Notes: a model not told the origin generated them from the sequence alone. Positions 54,763 to 63,695 are shown, counted from the stretch's first letter. The stretch is DNA of 64,000 nucleotides from Planctomycetota bacterium (GCA_024229395.1 JAAESM010000020.1:1-64000); one strand, 5' to 3'. A program made the numbers and translations.

Positions 54763-54775
54763 TCGCCGCTCATAA

Positions 54776-54851
54776 TCCCCGATAGCTCAGTTGGTAGAGC
54801 AGCTGACTGTTAATCAGCTTGTCACAAGTTCAAGTCTTGTTCGGGGAGCCA
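54776..54851 (+). tRNA. tRNA-Asn (anticodon GTT), CCA encoded
   Basis: Acceptor TCCCCGA/TCGGGGA, D-arm GCTCAGTTGGTAGAGC, anticodon arm GCTGA-CTGTTAA-TCAGC with anticodon GTT, T-arm ACAAG-TTCAAGT-CTTGT, discriminator G, then encoded CCA (54849-54851). All four arms pair fully. Terminator follows after 7 nt. Confidence 0.97.
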
Positions 54852-54858
54852 AACAACG

Positions 54859-54895
54859 AATAACCCGCCGGTTTTGCCGGCGGGTTATTTGTTTT
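54859..54895 (+). terminator. Intrinsic terminator of tRNA-Asn
   Basis: Stem 54859-54871/54877-54889 (13 perfect pairs, AATAACCCGCCGG), loop TTTTG, tail TGTTTT. Confidence 0.93.
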
Positions 54896-54898
54896 AAG

Positions 54899-55389
54899 TG
54901 GGGTGGTGGGCGTTTGGGGCTAGATTGGCCAGAGCTAGGATCCTGATTGGGATTGGATATTTTCAATACATTGGGCTTTTCGGAGAGCGTTCTATCAGAG
55001 GTTCTCTGGCTCTATGCACGCCCTCTCCGCCTCTGACATCATATTTTGCCGGTCGGCAGCGGAATACGCATCCTCTCCAGCAGTCAAGGCGCTACTCATG
55101 CAAACTGCGAGACTTGTTAAACCCATTGCCGAGAGCATGTCGAGCCAGCAAGCATCAATAGAAGGAGCTTTGAGGCAGGTTCAAGCTGTCTGTTTACCTA
55201 GCATGAATCGCGCAGGCTCTGCTCCAACCAAGCCTGCATGTGATTCGAACGACAAGCGCAAGGGGCTTACTCCTTCTCTAAAGGAAATGCTGGCATTCGC
55301 TGGACTTCCGGTGGCGTTCTCGAAAATGGACTTGCATCATGCCTAGCAAGTCCTTCGGAACCCCAGGATTTCCCTGGTGTTGAGAGCCC
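54899..55389. other. 490-bp region without a confident gene
   Basis: Between the tRNA terminator and the DUF1566 gene. The only reading frame of note is 55014-55346 on the forward strand (110 codons; contains SSPAVKALLMQTARLVKPIA), which has no recognisable family or good ribosome site. A short palindrome CAGAG-GTT-CTCTG lies at 54996-55008. tRNA 3' flanks are common integration sites, but no attachment repeat or integrase was found. Confidence 0.4.
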
Positions 55390-56910
55390 ATGGATCTCGT
55401 CCCACCCTTTGTCCTTATGACCCTCCTGTTTTGTATCGGCCAAGCCGACGCTCAACAACTTGACTGCCCGATCGTCGACAGTGGTCAGGCTACTTGTTAC
55501 GACGATCTCGATGTCATCGCACCGCCCACCGAGGGCCAAGCCTTCTTTGGCCAAGATGCACAGCATGCCGGTGAAGACTTTCATTTCACCGACAACGGAG
55601 ACGGCACCATCAGCGACGAGGTCACTGGCTTGATGTGGCAACAGATGCCGGATCTTTACAATAAGTCGAGCTACGATGCCGCACTCGCCGGAGAATCGAG
55701 CTTCACCTTGGCCGGATACTCCGATTGGCGTTTGCCATCCGTCAAGGAGCTCTATTCACTCATTGACCACACCGGTAGCAGCCAGACCCTCACGCCCTAT
55801 ATCGACACCAATTACTTCGGTTTTCGCTGGGGTGATGTGAACCTTGGAGAACGCACCATCGATGTCCAGTACTGGTCGAGTACGGAATACGTCGGCCGCA
55901 TCTTCCAAGGCGATGAAGCCGTGTTCGGCGTGAACTTCGGCGATGGTCGCATCAAAGGTTATCCGCGTTACAACGGCCCGACTGGTTTACCGGTGAACTT
56001 CGTGCGCTATGTGCGCGGCAACGAGAGTTATGGGGAGAACCAGTTCTACGACAACGGTGACGGCACCATTACCGATCTGGCGACCGGCCTGATGTGGACC
56101 CAAGCCGACAGCGGCGTGGATCTGGATTGGGAGGATGCCTTGGCATGGGCGGGAAACCTCAACTTTGCCGGAAGAGGTGATTGGCGTCTGCCGAATTCAA
56201 AGGAGTTGCAATCATTGGTTGATTACACGCGCGCACCTGACGCGGTCAGCCCTGGCGTGATAGGTCCAGCGATCGACCCGGTCTTTCAGATGACTACCGA
56301 TGAATCCTGGTTCTGGACCAGTACGACCTTGCTGGAGGCACCCCTGACGTTGAGTACCGGCAGCCATGCGGTCTACATTTGTTTCGGCCAGGGCTTCGGT
56401 GTTGGCGCCGGTGGCAACCTGATCAACGTGCATGGCGCGGGCGCACAACGCAGTGATCCGAAAAGCGGTAACCCTGCGACTTGGTCCGGTGGATTTGGAC
56501 CACAAAATGATGAAGTGCGCATCTTCAACTATGCTCGCGCCGTACGTGACTCCGGCATGCGTATGGCACTGGATTTAGCTCCAGCATCTTTGCAACGTGG
56601 GCAAACCGCCACCCTGACCGCAAACGGTGCAGCAAGTGGCGAAACCGTGCATTTCGTCTATGGCCTTACCAGCCTAGGCAACGGCCCCTTGGTGGCGCAG
56701 CTAAATGGACTGCAACTTGACATTCTCGCCCCCACCTTGCTGACCCAAACGGCAGTTGCTGATCTAAATGGTCAGGCGATCCTTCAGACTCTAGCTCCCA
56801 ACCTGCCACCTAGCGTTCCACCACTGGATGTTCACCTCCAGGCAATCGTGCGACGCGGCATCGGCGGCTCTGAATCGATGAAATCCCACACGGTGAGCAC
56901 GACGCTCTAG
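55390..56910 (+). CDS. Secreted DUF1566 (Lcl_C) repeat protein
   Basis: 506 residues with signal peptide (LVPPFVLMTLLFCIGQADAQ). Two DUF1566 domains: about 60-220 (DNGDGTISDEVTGLMWQQMP, AGYSDWRLPSVKELYSLIDH, VQYWSSTEYVG, NFVRYVRGN) and about 225-390 (DNGDGTITDLATGLMWTQAD, GRGDWRLPNSKELQSLVDYT, DESWFWTSTTL). The C-terminal 110 residues are a beta-rich domain of the type appended to planctomycete surface proteins (ALDLAPASLQRGQTATLTAN). The family is related to FGE/C-type-lectin-like 'Lcl' folds; role unknown, probably surface binding. Confidence 0.83.
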   Translation: MDLVPPFVLMTLLFCIGQADAQQLDCPIVDSGQATCYDDLDVIAPPTEGQAFFGQDAQHAGEDFHFTDNGDGTISDEVTGLMWQQMPDLYNKSSYDAALAGESSFTLAGYSDWRLPSVKELYSLIDHTGSSQTLTPYIDTNYFGFRWGDVNLGERTIDVQYWSSTEYVGRIFQGDEAVFGVNFGDGRIKGYPRYNGPTGLPVNFVRYVRGNESYGENQFYDNGDGTITDLATGLMWTQADSGVDLDWEDALAWAGNLNFAGRGDWRLPNSKELQSLVDYTRAPDAVSPGVIGPAIDPVFQMTTDESWFWTSTTLLEAPLTLSTGSHAVYICFGQGFGVGAGGNLINVHGAGAQRSDPKSGNPATWSGGFGPQNDEVRIFNYARAVRDSGMRMALDLAPASLQRGQTATLTANGAASGETVHFVYGLTSLGNGPLVAQLNGLQLDILAPTLLTQTAVADLNGQAILQTLAPNLPPSVPPLDVHLQAIVRRGIGGSESMKSHTVSTTL

Positions 56911-56935
56911 AGCTTTAGGGCTGGAAGACTCAGGA

Positions 56936-57328
56936 TTGATAATTGGCTTGGGGGCGCGCTCCATTAGCCCCTCTGGCAAGGATGGATGTTCGGCATCCTT
57001 GCGCAGGATGACAGACTTCGTAAGCGGCCACGGTGCGGCACCTGGCATCCAGCTGGCCCACGCTGGAGTCAAGGCCTCACGACGCCGTCCGCTCGATCCG
57101 AAGTCGAACTCATTCGTGCCGCTGGAGGAAGGTGGCTGGCAACCCGTCGGCCCGACCTCGAAGCGCTACGGCCGCAGCGGCTTAGACCCGCACGCGTTGA
57201 CGATTGATGAGATTGGCTCGGTCACAAACTCATTTGCCGCAGCGGCAAAGCGATCGATTGCCGCTGGTTTTAGCGTCGTCGAGATCCACTTCGCGCATGG
57301 CTACGTTGGGTCATGCACGAGATTGTAG
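56936..57328 (+). pseudogene. Fragment of an old yellow enzyme-family NADH:flavin oxidoreductase
   Basis: About 130 codons that match residues near 60-190 of YqjM-type flavin oxidoreductases: FVSGHGAAPGIQLAHAGVKA, EEGGWQPVGPTSKRYGRSGL and FAAAAKRSIAAGFSVVEIHF ending AHGY. A full enzyme has about 360 residues; the N-terminal FMN-binding part and the whole C-terminal half are absent, and the frame stops soon after AHGY where LLHQFLSP should follow. The segment is therefore an internal remnant. Confidence 0.8.
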
Positions 57329-57522
57329 TGACACTTAGATTTCTCACACAATAGCGTGAACACTGGGAGGCTTGACTCTGCGAAACTACCATGGATTGGG
57401 CAGCTTCAGCCTATTATTGATTCATGCACCAAGACCGCTGCCGCGTGGCCCCATGTCTTCTTCGCAATCGTGCCTTAACCTGAAGACACACGTCCCTGGT
57501 TTCGAACCAGAGCCAAAACACA
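57329..57522. other. Intergenic remainder after the oxidoreductase relic
   Basis: No intact gene. A 30-codon forward stretch near 57378-57480 (KLPWIGQLQPIIDSCTKTAA) looks protein-like but has no start and is not assignable. Confidence 0.3.
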
Positions 57523-57551
57523 AAACGCCACTGGTTTTCCCAGTGGCGTTT
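57523..57551 (-). terminator. Intrinsic terminator of the methyltransferase gene
   Basis: AAACGCCACTGG/CCAGTGGCGTTT (12-bp stem, 5-nt loop). On the reverse strand it is followed by a T-rich tail (TGTGTTTTGG), matching the gene that ends at 57570. Confidence 0.82.
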
Positions 57552-57569
57552 ATTAATTCATCTACTTCG

Positions 57570-58625
57570 CTAGGGACGCGCTTCCAGAATCATATTGAAG
57601 GGAGTGGCAGCGGCCTGACGGAACTCTCTGAAGCCACCTTCCTTCACGACCTTCTCAAGTCGCTTCGGACCAGCTTGGGCACCGAGAGCTAATCCGACTT
57701 CTTGACTGATCGATGCGGGCGTGCAGATCATCGTAGAGAAGGCGTAGTACATCCGGCCGACGGGATTCAGGTTATCGATTAGCTCATCCTGAGCGAATGG
57801 CTCAACAATCAACAGGGTGCCGTCGGGCTTGAGAGCCTTAAGGGTATGAGCAACACCTCCGACTGGGTCGCCCATGTCATGGAGGCAATCGAAGTAGGCA
57901 ACGAGATCGTAACCCTCGCCTTGGAAGCCCTTGGCGGAGGCGACCTCGAAGCGGAGGTTCGTCAGCCCATATTCGGCCGCTCGTTGGTTGGCGGTTTCGA
58001 TGGATGGTTCATGGAAGTCAAAACCGATGAACTGGGAGTTGGGGTAGGCTTGCGCCATCACGATTGTGGAAGCGCCATAACCGCAACCGACGTCGGCGAC
58101 GACCGCTCCTGCTTCGAGTTTTTCACAAACTCCATCGAGAGCTGGTAGCCACTCTGCAACTAGGCTCGCTTGGTACCCCGGACGGAAGAACTTTTCAGTG
58201 CCGCAGAATAGACAGTCACTATGATCTCCCCAGCCGACGCCTTCGCCAGTCTTGAAAGCGTTCTCAATTTTCGGCTGATCGATAAACAGAGATGCAATGG
58301 CGTGATAACCTCCGGTCATACAAGCAGGACTGTTTTCATCTGCGAACACAGCTTGCTGCTCAGGGGTCATAGAGAAATCGCCTGATGCAGCGTCAAGCTC
58401 AATGTACCCCGAACCCGCTTGCGCAGCACACCACTCGCGCACATATCGCTCGGTGGTGCCAGTGACATCGGCGATCTGTTGAGTGCTACTCGGGCCATGA
58501 GCAGCAAGCGCTTTGTACAGTCCAAGACGGTCGCCGATGATGACCAAGGGTGCGACGGCTGCGGCGCCCATATCTCCGACCATCTGGCCGAGAAGTTCAT
58601 GGAGCTTAGATTCATTGATTGACAT
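57570..58625 (-). CDS. SAM-dependent methyltransferase with N-terminal winged helix
   Basis: 351 residues. The N-terminal winged-helix/dimerisation part (about 1-90) contains APLVIIGDRLGLYKALAAHG and STQQIADVTGTTERYVREWC. The Rossmann domain has VVADVGCGYGASTIVMAQAY (motif I), FIGFDFHEPSIETANQRAAE, YDLVAYFDCLHDMGDPVGGV and LKPDGTLLIVEPFAQDELID. This is the common Rv2258c/O-methyltransferase-like layout acting on small molecules. ATG 58625 (MSINESKLHELLGQ) has an ACGAGG ribosome site; the frame upstream includes GGGG/T-rich DNA unlikely to be coding. Confidence 0.87.
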   Translation of the reverse strand: MSINESKLHELLGQMVGDMGAAAVAPLVIIGDRLGLYKALAAHGPSSTQQIADVTGTTERYVREWCAAQAGSGYIELDAASGDFSMTPEQQAVFADENSPACMTGGYHAIASLFIDQPKIENAFKTGEGVGWGDHSDCLFCGTEKFFRPGYQASLVAEWLPALDGVCEKLEAGAVVADVGCGYGASTIVMAQAYPNSQFIGFDFHEPSIETANQRAAEYGLTNLRFEVASAKGFQGEGYDLVAYFDCLHDMGDPVGGVAHTLKALKPDGTLLIVEPFAQDELIDNLNPVGRMYYAFSTMICTPASISQEVGLALGAQAGPKRLEKVVKEGGFREFRQAAATPFNMILEARP

Positions 58626-58824
58626 TCGGGGGTTCCTCGTTTTTTTTGGGGGGGGCGTTTGGTCTGCGTGAAAATCCACAGAAAGGAAAGACCAGTGTAG
58701 TGGAAATCTCAAAACCCGTTCATTTCGTGGTATTTCACTCCTGGACATGGACCAAACCCCACAGGCAATGCAAAGCAAGCGGCCAATAGAATTACTTCGC
58801 GGCTGTTACTTACGACGTCGGCAG

Positions 58825-58830
58825 TAGACT
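58825..58830 (+). promoter_or_regulatory. -10-like box TAGACT, 8 nt before the sulfatase gene
   Basis: TAGACT ends 8 nt before the ATG at 58839; the gap GGCTCCTC is not a ribosome site. Confidence 0.35.
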
Positions 58831-58838
58831 GGCTCCTC

Positions 58839-60251
58839 ATGGCAATTGTCCTCCTTCCGCTTCTTCTAGCGATGCTCGTTGGCAGCACCACCACCGCCGC
58901 CCAGACCGAACGGCCGAATGTCATCCTCATCGTCACAGACGATCAGCGCAACGATTTCCTGGGATGTGCTGGGAATCCTGTGGTGCGCACTCCGGTCATC
59001 GACCGTCTCGCAGCGCAGGGCGTCCGCTTCAGTAACGCTTTCGTCACGACGCCGATCTGCGCGGCAAGTCGGGCCTCCATCCTGACTGGCGCCTGGGAAC
59101 GTGGGCACGGCTACACCTTCGGCACACCCCCACTGCGAAAGGAGCTTGTCGCCAGCAGCTACCCTGCACTCCTGCGCGGCGCCGGCTATCGAACCGGCTT
59201 CGTGGGGAAGTTCGGCGTGAACGTTGAGTCAGGTAGCACGCAGCAGATGTTCGATTTTTTTCGACCTCAATCGCAGCCCTACCTCAAGGAAGGAGATGAT
59301 GGCCGGCCCCGGCACCTCACGGACCTTGCCGGAGACGCGGCACTCGAGTTTCTCCAGGGATGCAAAGAAGCCCAGCCGTTCTGCCTGTCGGTGAGCTTCA
59401 ATGCGCCGCACGCGCAGGACGCAGACAAGCAGAACCAATTTCCGTTTCCGGCTTCCGACGAAGATCTCTATGCCAGCGCCGAGATTCCCCCGCCGCTAGT
59501 TGCCGCCGAGTTCCGCGAGAGCCTACCGAAGTTCCTCGCGGACTCGCTGGCCCGAGAGCGCTGGTACTGGAGGTGGGATACGCCCGAGAAGTACCAACGC
59601 AACGTCCGCGCGTACTACCGAATGATCAGCGGCATCGACCGTGTCGTCGGCCAAGTCCTTGCCGAGTCGGAGCGACTGGGGTTCGCCAACAACACCGTTG
59701 TCATTTTCACCGGCGACAATGGTTACTTCCTTGGGTCGCGCGGGTTCGCGGGCAAGTGGTTTCATTACGACGAATCTTTGCGAGTGCCGTTGGTGATTCA
59801 CGATCCGCGCGTCAAAGAAAGCGAGCGCGGTCGGGTCATTTCTCAGCAGGCGCTTAATGTCGATCTCTCTGCCACGATCCTCGACCTCGCCGGCCTTGCC
59901 ACTCCTGTCTCCTGCCAGGGACGCAGCCTGACTCCGCTGGTGCGCGGCGATGTGATCGAAGAATGGCGCGGAGACTTCTTTGCCGAACATCGGTTCGACC
60001 ATCCAAAGATCCCAAAATGGGAAGGGGTCCGCGGTCAACGCTACGTCTACGCCCGATACGTTGATCACTTGCCGGAGGGGGAATTTCTGCATGACTTGGA
60101 GCAGGACCCTCAGCAGCTGGTCAATCTTGCGCACGCTCCGAAGCACGCAGAGCTGCTGGCGAAGATGCGCAGCCGCTGCAATGTACTGCGCCTGAGCGCC
60201 ACTCTCCCACCGTCCAAAGATGTGGATGAGAGAACGGAGTCTGACCGCTGA
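58839..60251 (+). CDS. Secreted type I sulfatase
   Basis: 470 residues with signal peptide MAIVLLPLLLAMLVGSTTTA. Sulfatase motifs: NVILIVTDDQRNDFLG (calcium-site Asp pair), ICAASRASILTG with Cys74 in CxAxR, to be converted to formylglycine, GHGYTFGTP, and later NTVVIFTGDNGYFLGSRGFA with GKWFHYDESLRVPLVIHDP. It would remove sulfate esters from polysaccharides outside the cytoplasm. Convergent with the GH106-like gene, 18 bp apart. The codon use looks more GC-rich than its neighbours, possibly a sign of transfer. Confidence 0.93.
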   Translation: MAIVLLPLLLAMLVGSTTTAAQTERPNVILIVTDDQRNDFLGCAGNPVVRTPVIDRLAAQGVRFSNAFVTTPICAASRASILTGAWERGHGYTFGTPPLRKELVASSYPALLRGAGYRTGFVGKFGVNVESGSTQQMFDFFRPQSQPYLKEGDDGRPRHLTDLAGDAALEFLQGCKEAQPFCLSVSFNAPHAQDADKQNQFPFPASDEDLYASAEIPPPLVAAEFRESLPKFLADSLARERWYWRWDTPEKYQRNVRAYYRMISGIDRVVGQVLAESERLGFANNTVVIFTGDNGYFLGSRGFAGKWFHYDESLRVPLVIHDPRVKESERGRVISQQALNVDLSATILDLAGLATPVSCQGRSLTPLVRGDVIEEWRGDFFAEHRFDHPKIPKWEGVRGQRYVYARYVDHLPEGEFLHDLEQDPQQLVNLAHAPKHAELLAKMRSRCNVLRLSATLPPSKDVDERTESDR

Positions 60252-60269
60252 ACCTGGCGCCTTAGACTT

Positions 60270-63200
60270 TTATTCTCCCGCCGCGGGCGTGACGATACGC
60301 ACCGGACCGAAAAGGCCCGACTTCATCAGCGGTGGAATCTCGCTGTATTCAGGCCGCGTCTCGCCGTTGGGGATTCGGCCGTAAGAACTATCTGAAGTGG
60401 GATCGGTTTGCATCCGATCGAGATTGCTTCGCGTAAAGCGAGCCGAGTCGGGCAATAAAGAATCGCCATTCAATCGGTTTGCCCATAGGTTTGCGATCCG
60501 AACCTCTAGCTGATTACTTCCGGCCTGAATCGAATCGGTGATTTCGATTCGATATGGAGGCAGCCAGACCAACCCAAGTCGCTTGCCGTTGAGGCTGACT
60601 TCAGCAATCTCGGCGAGATCACCGAGCTCAAGGAAAAGTCGCTCCTGTTCAGCCAGCGATTGTGGAACCTCGAAGGACTGCCTGTAGGTGGCGATTCCCG
60701 AGAAGAAACGAATCCCCTCATCCTTTGACTCGGTCCAACTGTGCAGCTTACTGAATGTTGTTTCACGCGGTGCCCCCCATCCCTCGGGGAACTCAACTTG
60801 CCACGCGCCATTCAAAGTCATAGCCGCAGGGCCATCTGCCACGGCAAAGGTTTCTATTGCCAAGGAATCAAGTAGTACATCAGCAACAGAACCCGTTTTC
60901 CGGAAGACCACAAACACCGACCCCAGCGGTCCAAGCTCCATTGGGATTTCGGCATAGCCGCTTCCGACGTTCTTCCAATCCGGACAAGCACTCCGACGTC
61001 CTGATTGGGGCCACCAAAATTCCGGGACCTGACCGTTGGCCTGCGCATCCACCCTGAATCGACAAGTCAGGGATTGCGCGACCCTGGTCTTGTTGCGGAC
61101 AAAATAAAACTCATCCTCTGTGGTCCTGCGATGGATGAAGTCCAAAGGTCCAAGATCATTTTCCGTGCGTCCAACGATCTTGAAGTCCTCACCAACGCCG
61201 ATTTTTTGAAGTGCGCCACTACGATCCGCGGTGACGATGAATCGCCCTTTGCCAACATCTCGAATCGAGACTCCCGCTTGGGCCTGTGCACCCAAAGATT
61301 CCGGCGATTGCTCAGGACCCCATAACTCACTAGCCAATCGACCCACCACCTTGGTTTCTGTTTCATGATCCAGTAGACCAGGTGCACGGATTGGGCGTTG
61401 ATGAGCAATCACGGTGGCTCCGTCCGCCACCAAGTCCCGGATTCTCTCGAGTACTGCTGTGGAAATATGATCTTGCTCGGGCAGGATCAACGCCGAGTAA
61501 CTCATGCCATCCGGCAGCACAATCCGGCCCTCTTCCACGCGCATGCGTTCAAGGATGACCTCGGAAGAACAGACGTCGTAGTCGTATCCCGGATGAAGAC
61601 CATCCAACAAGGGGTGCTCGGGAACATTGCACAACGGCGGATAAAAATTCGGCGCCTGATCACCGTAGAAGTAACAGACATCGGCCACGAACCAACCTTG
61701 GCGAAGCATGTAGGAACAGCGAGCAAGGTAGTCGGTCAAGGCGCGCGCCATCGGCCACCAGGTGGCCGTCGGGTTGATGTCAGTGCCGGCGTGATAAGCC
61801 CAACCAGGTAGTCCCGCTTCAGGAGGTGAACTGGCGAAGGTGTGGAGGGAAAAGCAATTCAAACCTTCGCAAAGAGCACGATCTGCAATCTCCTTGTGAT
61901 TCAGCGGACCGTCGACCCAGCGACGCCAAGTCGTGAATGATTCCGCATCAACCAACCGCTTGTCATAGACATGCGCGGCTGACGCGATTGCCTTGACCAG
62001 GTAAATGCCGCGATGCCGGATCCAGAATTCACCGCGCGGGATATCGACCGCACCGAGGGCTTTGATTCCATCGACCGGATTCGAATCCCAGATCGGCGGT
62101 CCCGGACCACCCGACTCGGCGATCAATTGCAATCCATAACCTGCGAGGAACTCCTGGCCGGTCACGTAATGCGAATCAATTAGGCGGTCGCTCACCATCT
62201 TGTGCCAGTCGTAATCGAAACGCTCATGAGCATCTTGATCTGCAAGTTTCCAATCGGCAAACAGCGGTAAGTAGTGGATAATCGAATAACCCACCCGCTG
62301 CTGGAAGGCGCTGGCCATGGAATCATTCCATGGCGTGAATCCGTCGAGCTCCATACTGTCGAACTCCACGGTCTTGAAGCTAGTTCCCTCAAAGGTGTCC
62401 TTGCCTAGCTCCTTGAGGATCTTCGTGACGATGTGATTGAGATGGAACTCGGTGGCACTTGGATCGAAGAAGTCGATCATAGGCCCGCCCGATTTCGGAC
62501 TTGGCACGATCAACTGCTGGCCATGGTTGGTGCAGACAAAACGAAGTACGGTCCAATCTCCGTTGGGCATATCCCAAATCAGAGTTCCATTGGCACTTGT
62601 CATAGATGTAAGGTCGATGACTTGATCGACATCCTCGATCGTTTTCGACGCGTGCTGAGGAACCGCCACTACCGCTATGTTGCTTAGGTAGATCGGCTTG
62701 CCATTCTGATCGCGTGGACAACGATCTGGCAGCTCCGGCATAGGCAGGTCGATTTGCATTTGGCCCGACCCAGTCACATTAGTGGTAGAGAAGTAAAGCC
62801 CTTTGCCTGCGTGTTGCGGCGGGATCCAAGAACCACCCGCATTCCAACCACTTGAGGCCACCAAGCCGATTTCCAAGCCGAGACGGTCGGCCTCGTGGAT
62901 CGCATGTGCGATCAATCCTGTGGATTCCGGGCCAAGGAATTGCGGGCCGGCGGGTACTTGTCCATCAGGGTCGGCGTAGGCCGCCACATCCCAGATCTCG
63001 CCGCCGCGCATACCGCCGTTTTTCATCGCTTCAAGATCGCGAGTGATCTGCTCCTTGCTGATTGATCCGTTCAACCAGTCCCAAAAGGAACCAGGTTGCG
63101 AATGGACCGGCGGATTGGCAAAGTCCGCTGGCAAAATCCGGTCGTGATAGCGATGCGACGCGGTGGCCTGAACCGGCTCACTGCTGAGAATGGTCTGGCC

Positions 63201-63278
63201 ATGCGAACAACCACTCTGGACGAGGGATGCTAGGAGCACAGCGAAGAAAAAACGTGAAGCCGGTGAAGGGGTAGCCAA
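60270..63278 (-). CDS. Secreted GH106-like glycoside hydrolase (alpha-L-rhamnosidase type)
   Basis: 1002 residues starting with TTG (63278). Signal peptide FFFAVLLASLVQSGC with a probable lipid Cys. GH106-like core: FWDWLNGSISKEQITRDLEA, MRGGEIWDV, ADRLGLEIGLVASSGWNAGG, VEFDSMELDGFTPW and WRRWVDGPLNHKEIADRALC. The C-terminal jelly roll (about 800-990) has MTLNGAWQVEFPEGWGAP, LGDLAEIAEVSLNGKRLGLV and LEVRIANLWANRL. GH106 enzymes release terminal rhamnose from pectin-like or ulvan-type chains. The start is TTG because no ATG/GTG precedes the signal sequence in frame. Confidence 0.85.
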   Translation of the reverse strand: MATPSPASRFFFAVLLASLVQSGCSHGQTILSSEPVQATASHRYHDRILPADFANPPVHSQPGSFWDWLNGSISKEQITRDLEAMKNGGMRGGEIWDVAAYADPDGQVPAGPQFLGPESTGLIAHAIHEADRLGLEIGLVASSGWNAGGSWIPPQHAGKGLYFSTTNVTGSGQMQIDLPMPELPDRCPRDQNGKPIYLSNIAVVAVPQHASKTIEDVDQVIDLTSMTSANGTLIWDMPNGDWTVLRFVCTNHGQQLIVPSPKSGGPMIDFFDPSATEFHLNHIVTKILKELGKDTFEGTSFKTVEFDSMELDGFTPWNDSMASAFQQRVGYSIIHYLPLFADWKLADQDAHERFDYDWHKMVSDRLIDSHYVTGQEFLAGYGLQLIAESGGPGPPIWDSNPVDGIKALGAVDIPRGEFWIRHRGIYLVKAIASAAHVYDKRLVDAESFTTWRRWVDGPLNHKEIADRALCEGLNCFSLHTFASSPPEAGLPGWAYHAGTDINPTATWWPMARALTDYLARCSYMLRQGWFVADVCYFYGDQAPNFYPPLCNVPEHPLLDGLHPGYDYDVCSSEVILERMRVEEGRIVLPDGMSYSALILPEQDHISTAVLERIRDLVADGATVIAHQRPIRAPGLLDHETETKVVGRLASELWGPEQSPESLGAQAQAGVSIRDVGKGRFIVTADRSGALQKIGVGEDFKIVGRTENDLGPLDFIHRRTTEDEFYFVRNKTRVAQSLTCRFRVDAQANGQVPEFWWPQSGRRSACPDWKNVGSGYAEIPMELGPLGSVFVVFRKTGSVADVLLDSLAIETFAVADGPAAMTLNGAWQVEFPEGWGAPRETTFSKLHSWTESKDEGIRFFSGIATYRQSFEVPQSLAEQERLFLELGDLAEIAEVSLNGKRLGLVWLPPYRIEITDSIQAGSNQLEVRIANLWANRLNGDSLLPDSARFTRSNLDRMQTDPTSDSSYGRIPNGETRPEYSEIPPLMKSGLFGPVRIVTPAAGE

Positions 63279-63432
63279 TGGATTAGGTTATTTCTCGGAA
63301 GGTTCGAAAGGAACCTCGAGATTTCAAGGCTATGGATTCGCCACAAGGCTGTCCATGCTCATATTGCGCAGCCCATTGAACTTGCGCTTCGGCCAACATA
63401 GACCAAACCTTGTGTCGCCAGCCTGCTTGGAC

Positions 63433-63612
63433 TCAGCGCGCCTTGGCGATCTTTAGCTTGAGGGTTTTGGCCTGCTTTTTGACCGACTCCTCACTTCGAG
63501 TGAGTCCCTTAGCAATTGCCTTAAGGCTCATGCCTTTGCCCACCATAAAACGGAGGTTCTCAGTCTCTGAAGGAGTCCAAGCCTGCCGGTGTCGTTCAAA
63601 TTTCTTGGCCAT
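63433..63612 (-). CDS. Small Myb/SANT- or GcrA-like helix-turn-helix protein
   Basis: 59 residues (short, easily missed): RHRQAWTPSETENLRFMVGK, GMSLKAIAKGLTRSEESVKK, then QAKTLKLKIAKAR. The pattern 'WT..E...L..l...G.s...IA..L.Rs..sv..ka..L.L' is that of single SANT-type or GcrA N-terminal HTH domains. The basic C-terminus suits DNA binding. GAGAG lies 5 nt before the ATG. Function unknown; it is 83 bp downstream of a GGCT-like gene on the same strand. Confidence 0.7.
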   Translation of the reverse strand: MAKKFERHRQAWTPSETENLRFMVGKGMSLKAIAKGLTRSEESVKKQAKTLKLKIAKAR

Positions 63613-63695
63613 GTTTTCTCTCGGTACGCACGCTTAGGACAGCAAAGGTGGCTGGCCGGGTTCGCAAGTTCGCATCGTACCGCAAGGCGAAGCCA

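Noticed and set aside
55014-55346. 110-codon forward frame in the gap after tRNA-Asn
   Set aside because: No ribosome site, no domain and average composition; not listed as a gene.
57480-57515. T-arm-like CTGG-TTTCGAA-CCAG that could be a tRNA 3' remnant
   Set aside because: No anticodon or acceptor arm can be built upstream; the stem is only 4 bp and the similarity is probably chance.
54776-57569. tRNA-Asn as an attachment site of an integrated element
   Set aside because: No integrase gene and no repeat of the tRNA 3' end was found downstream.
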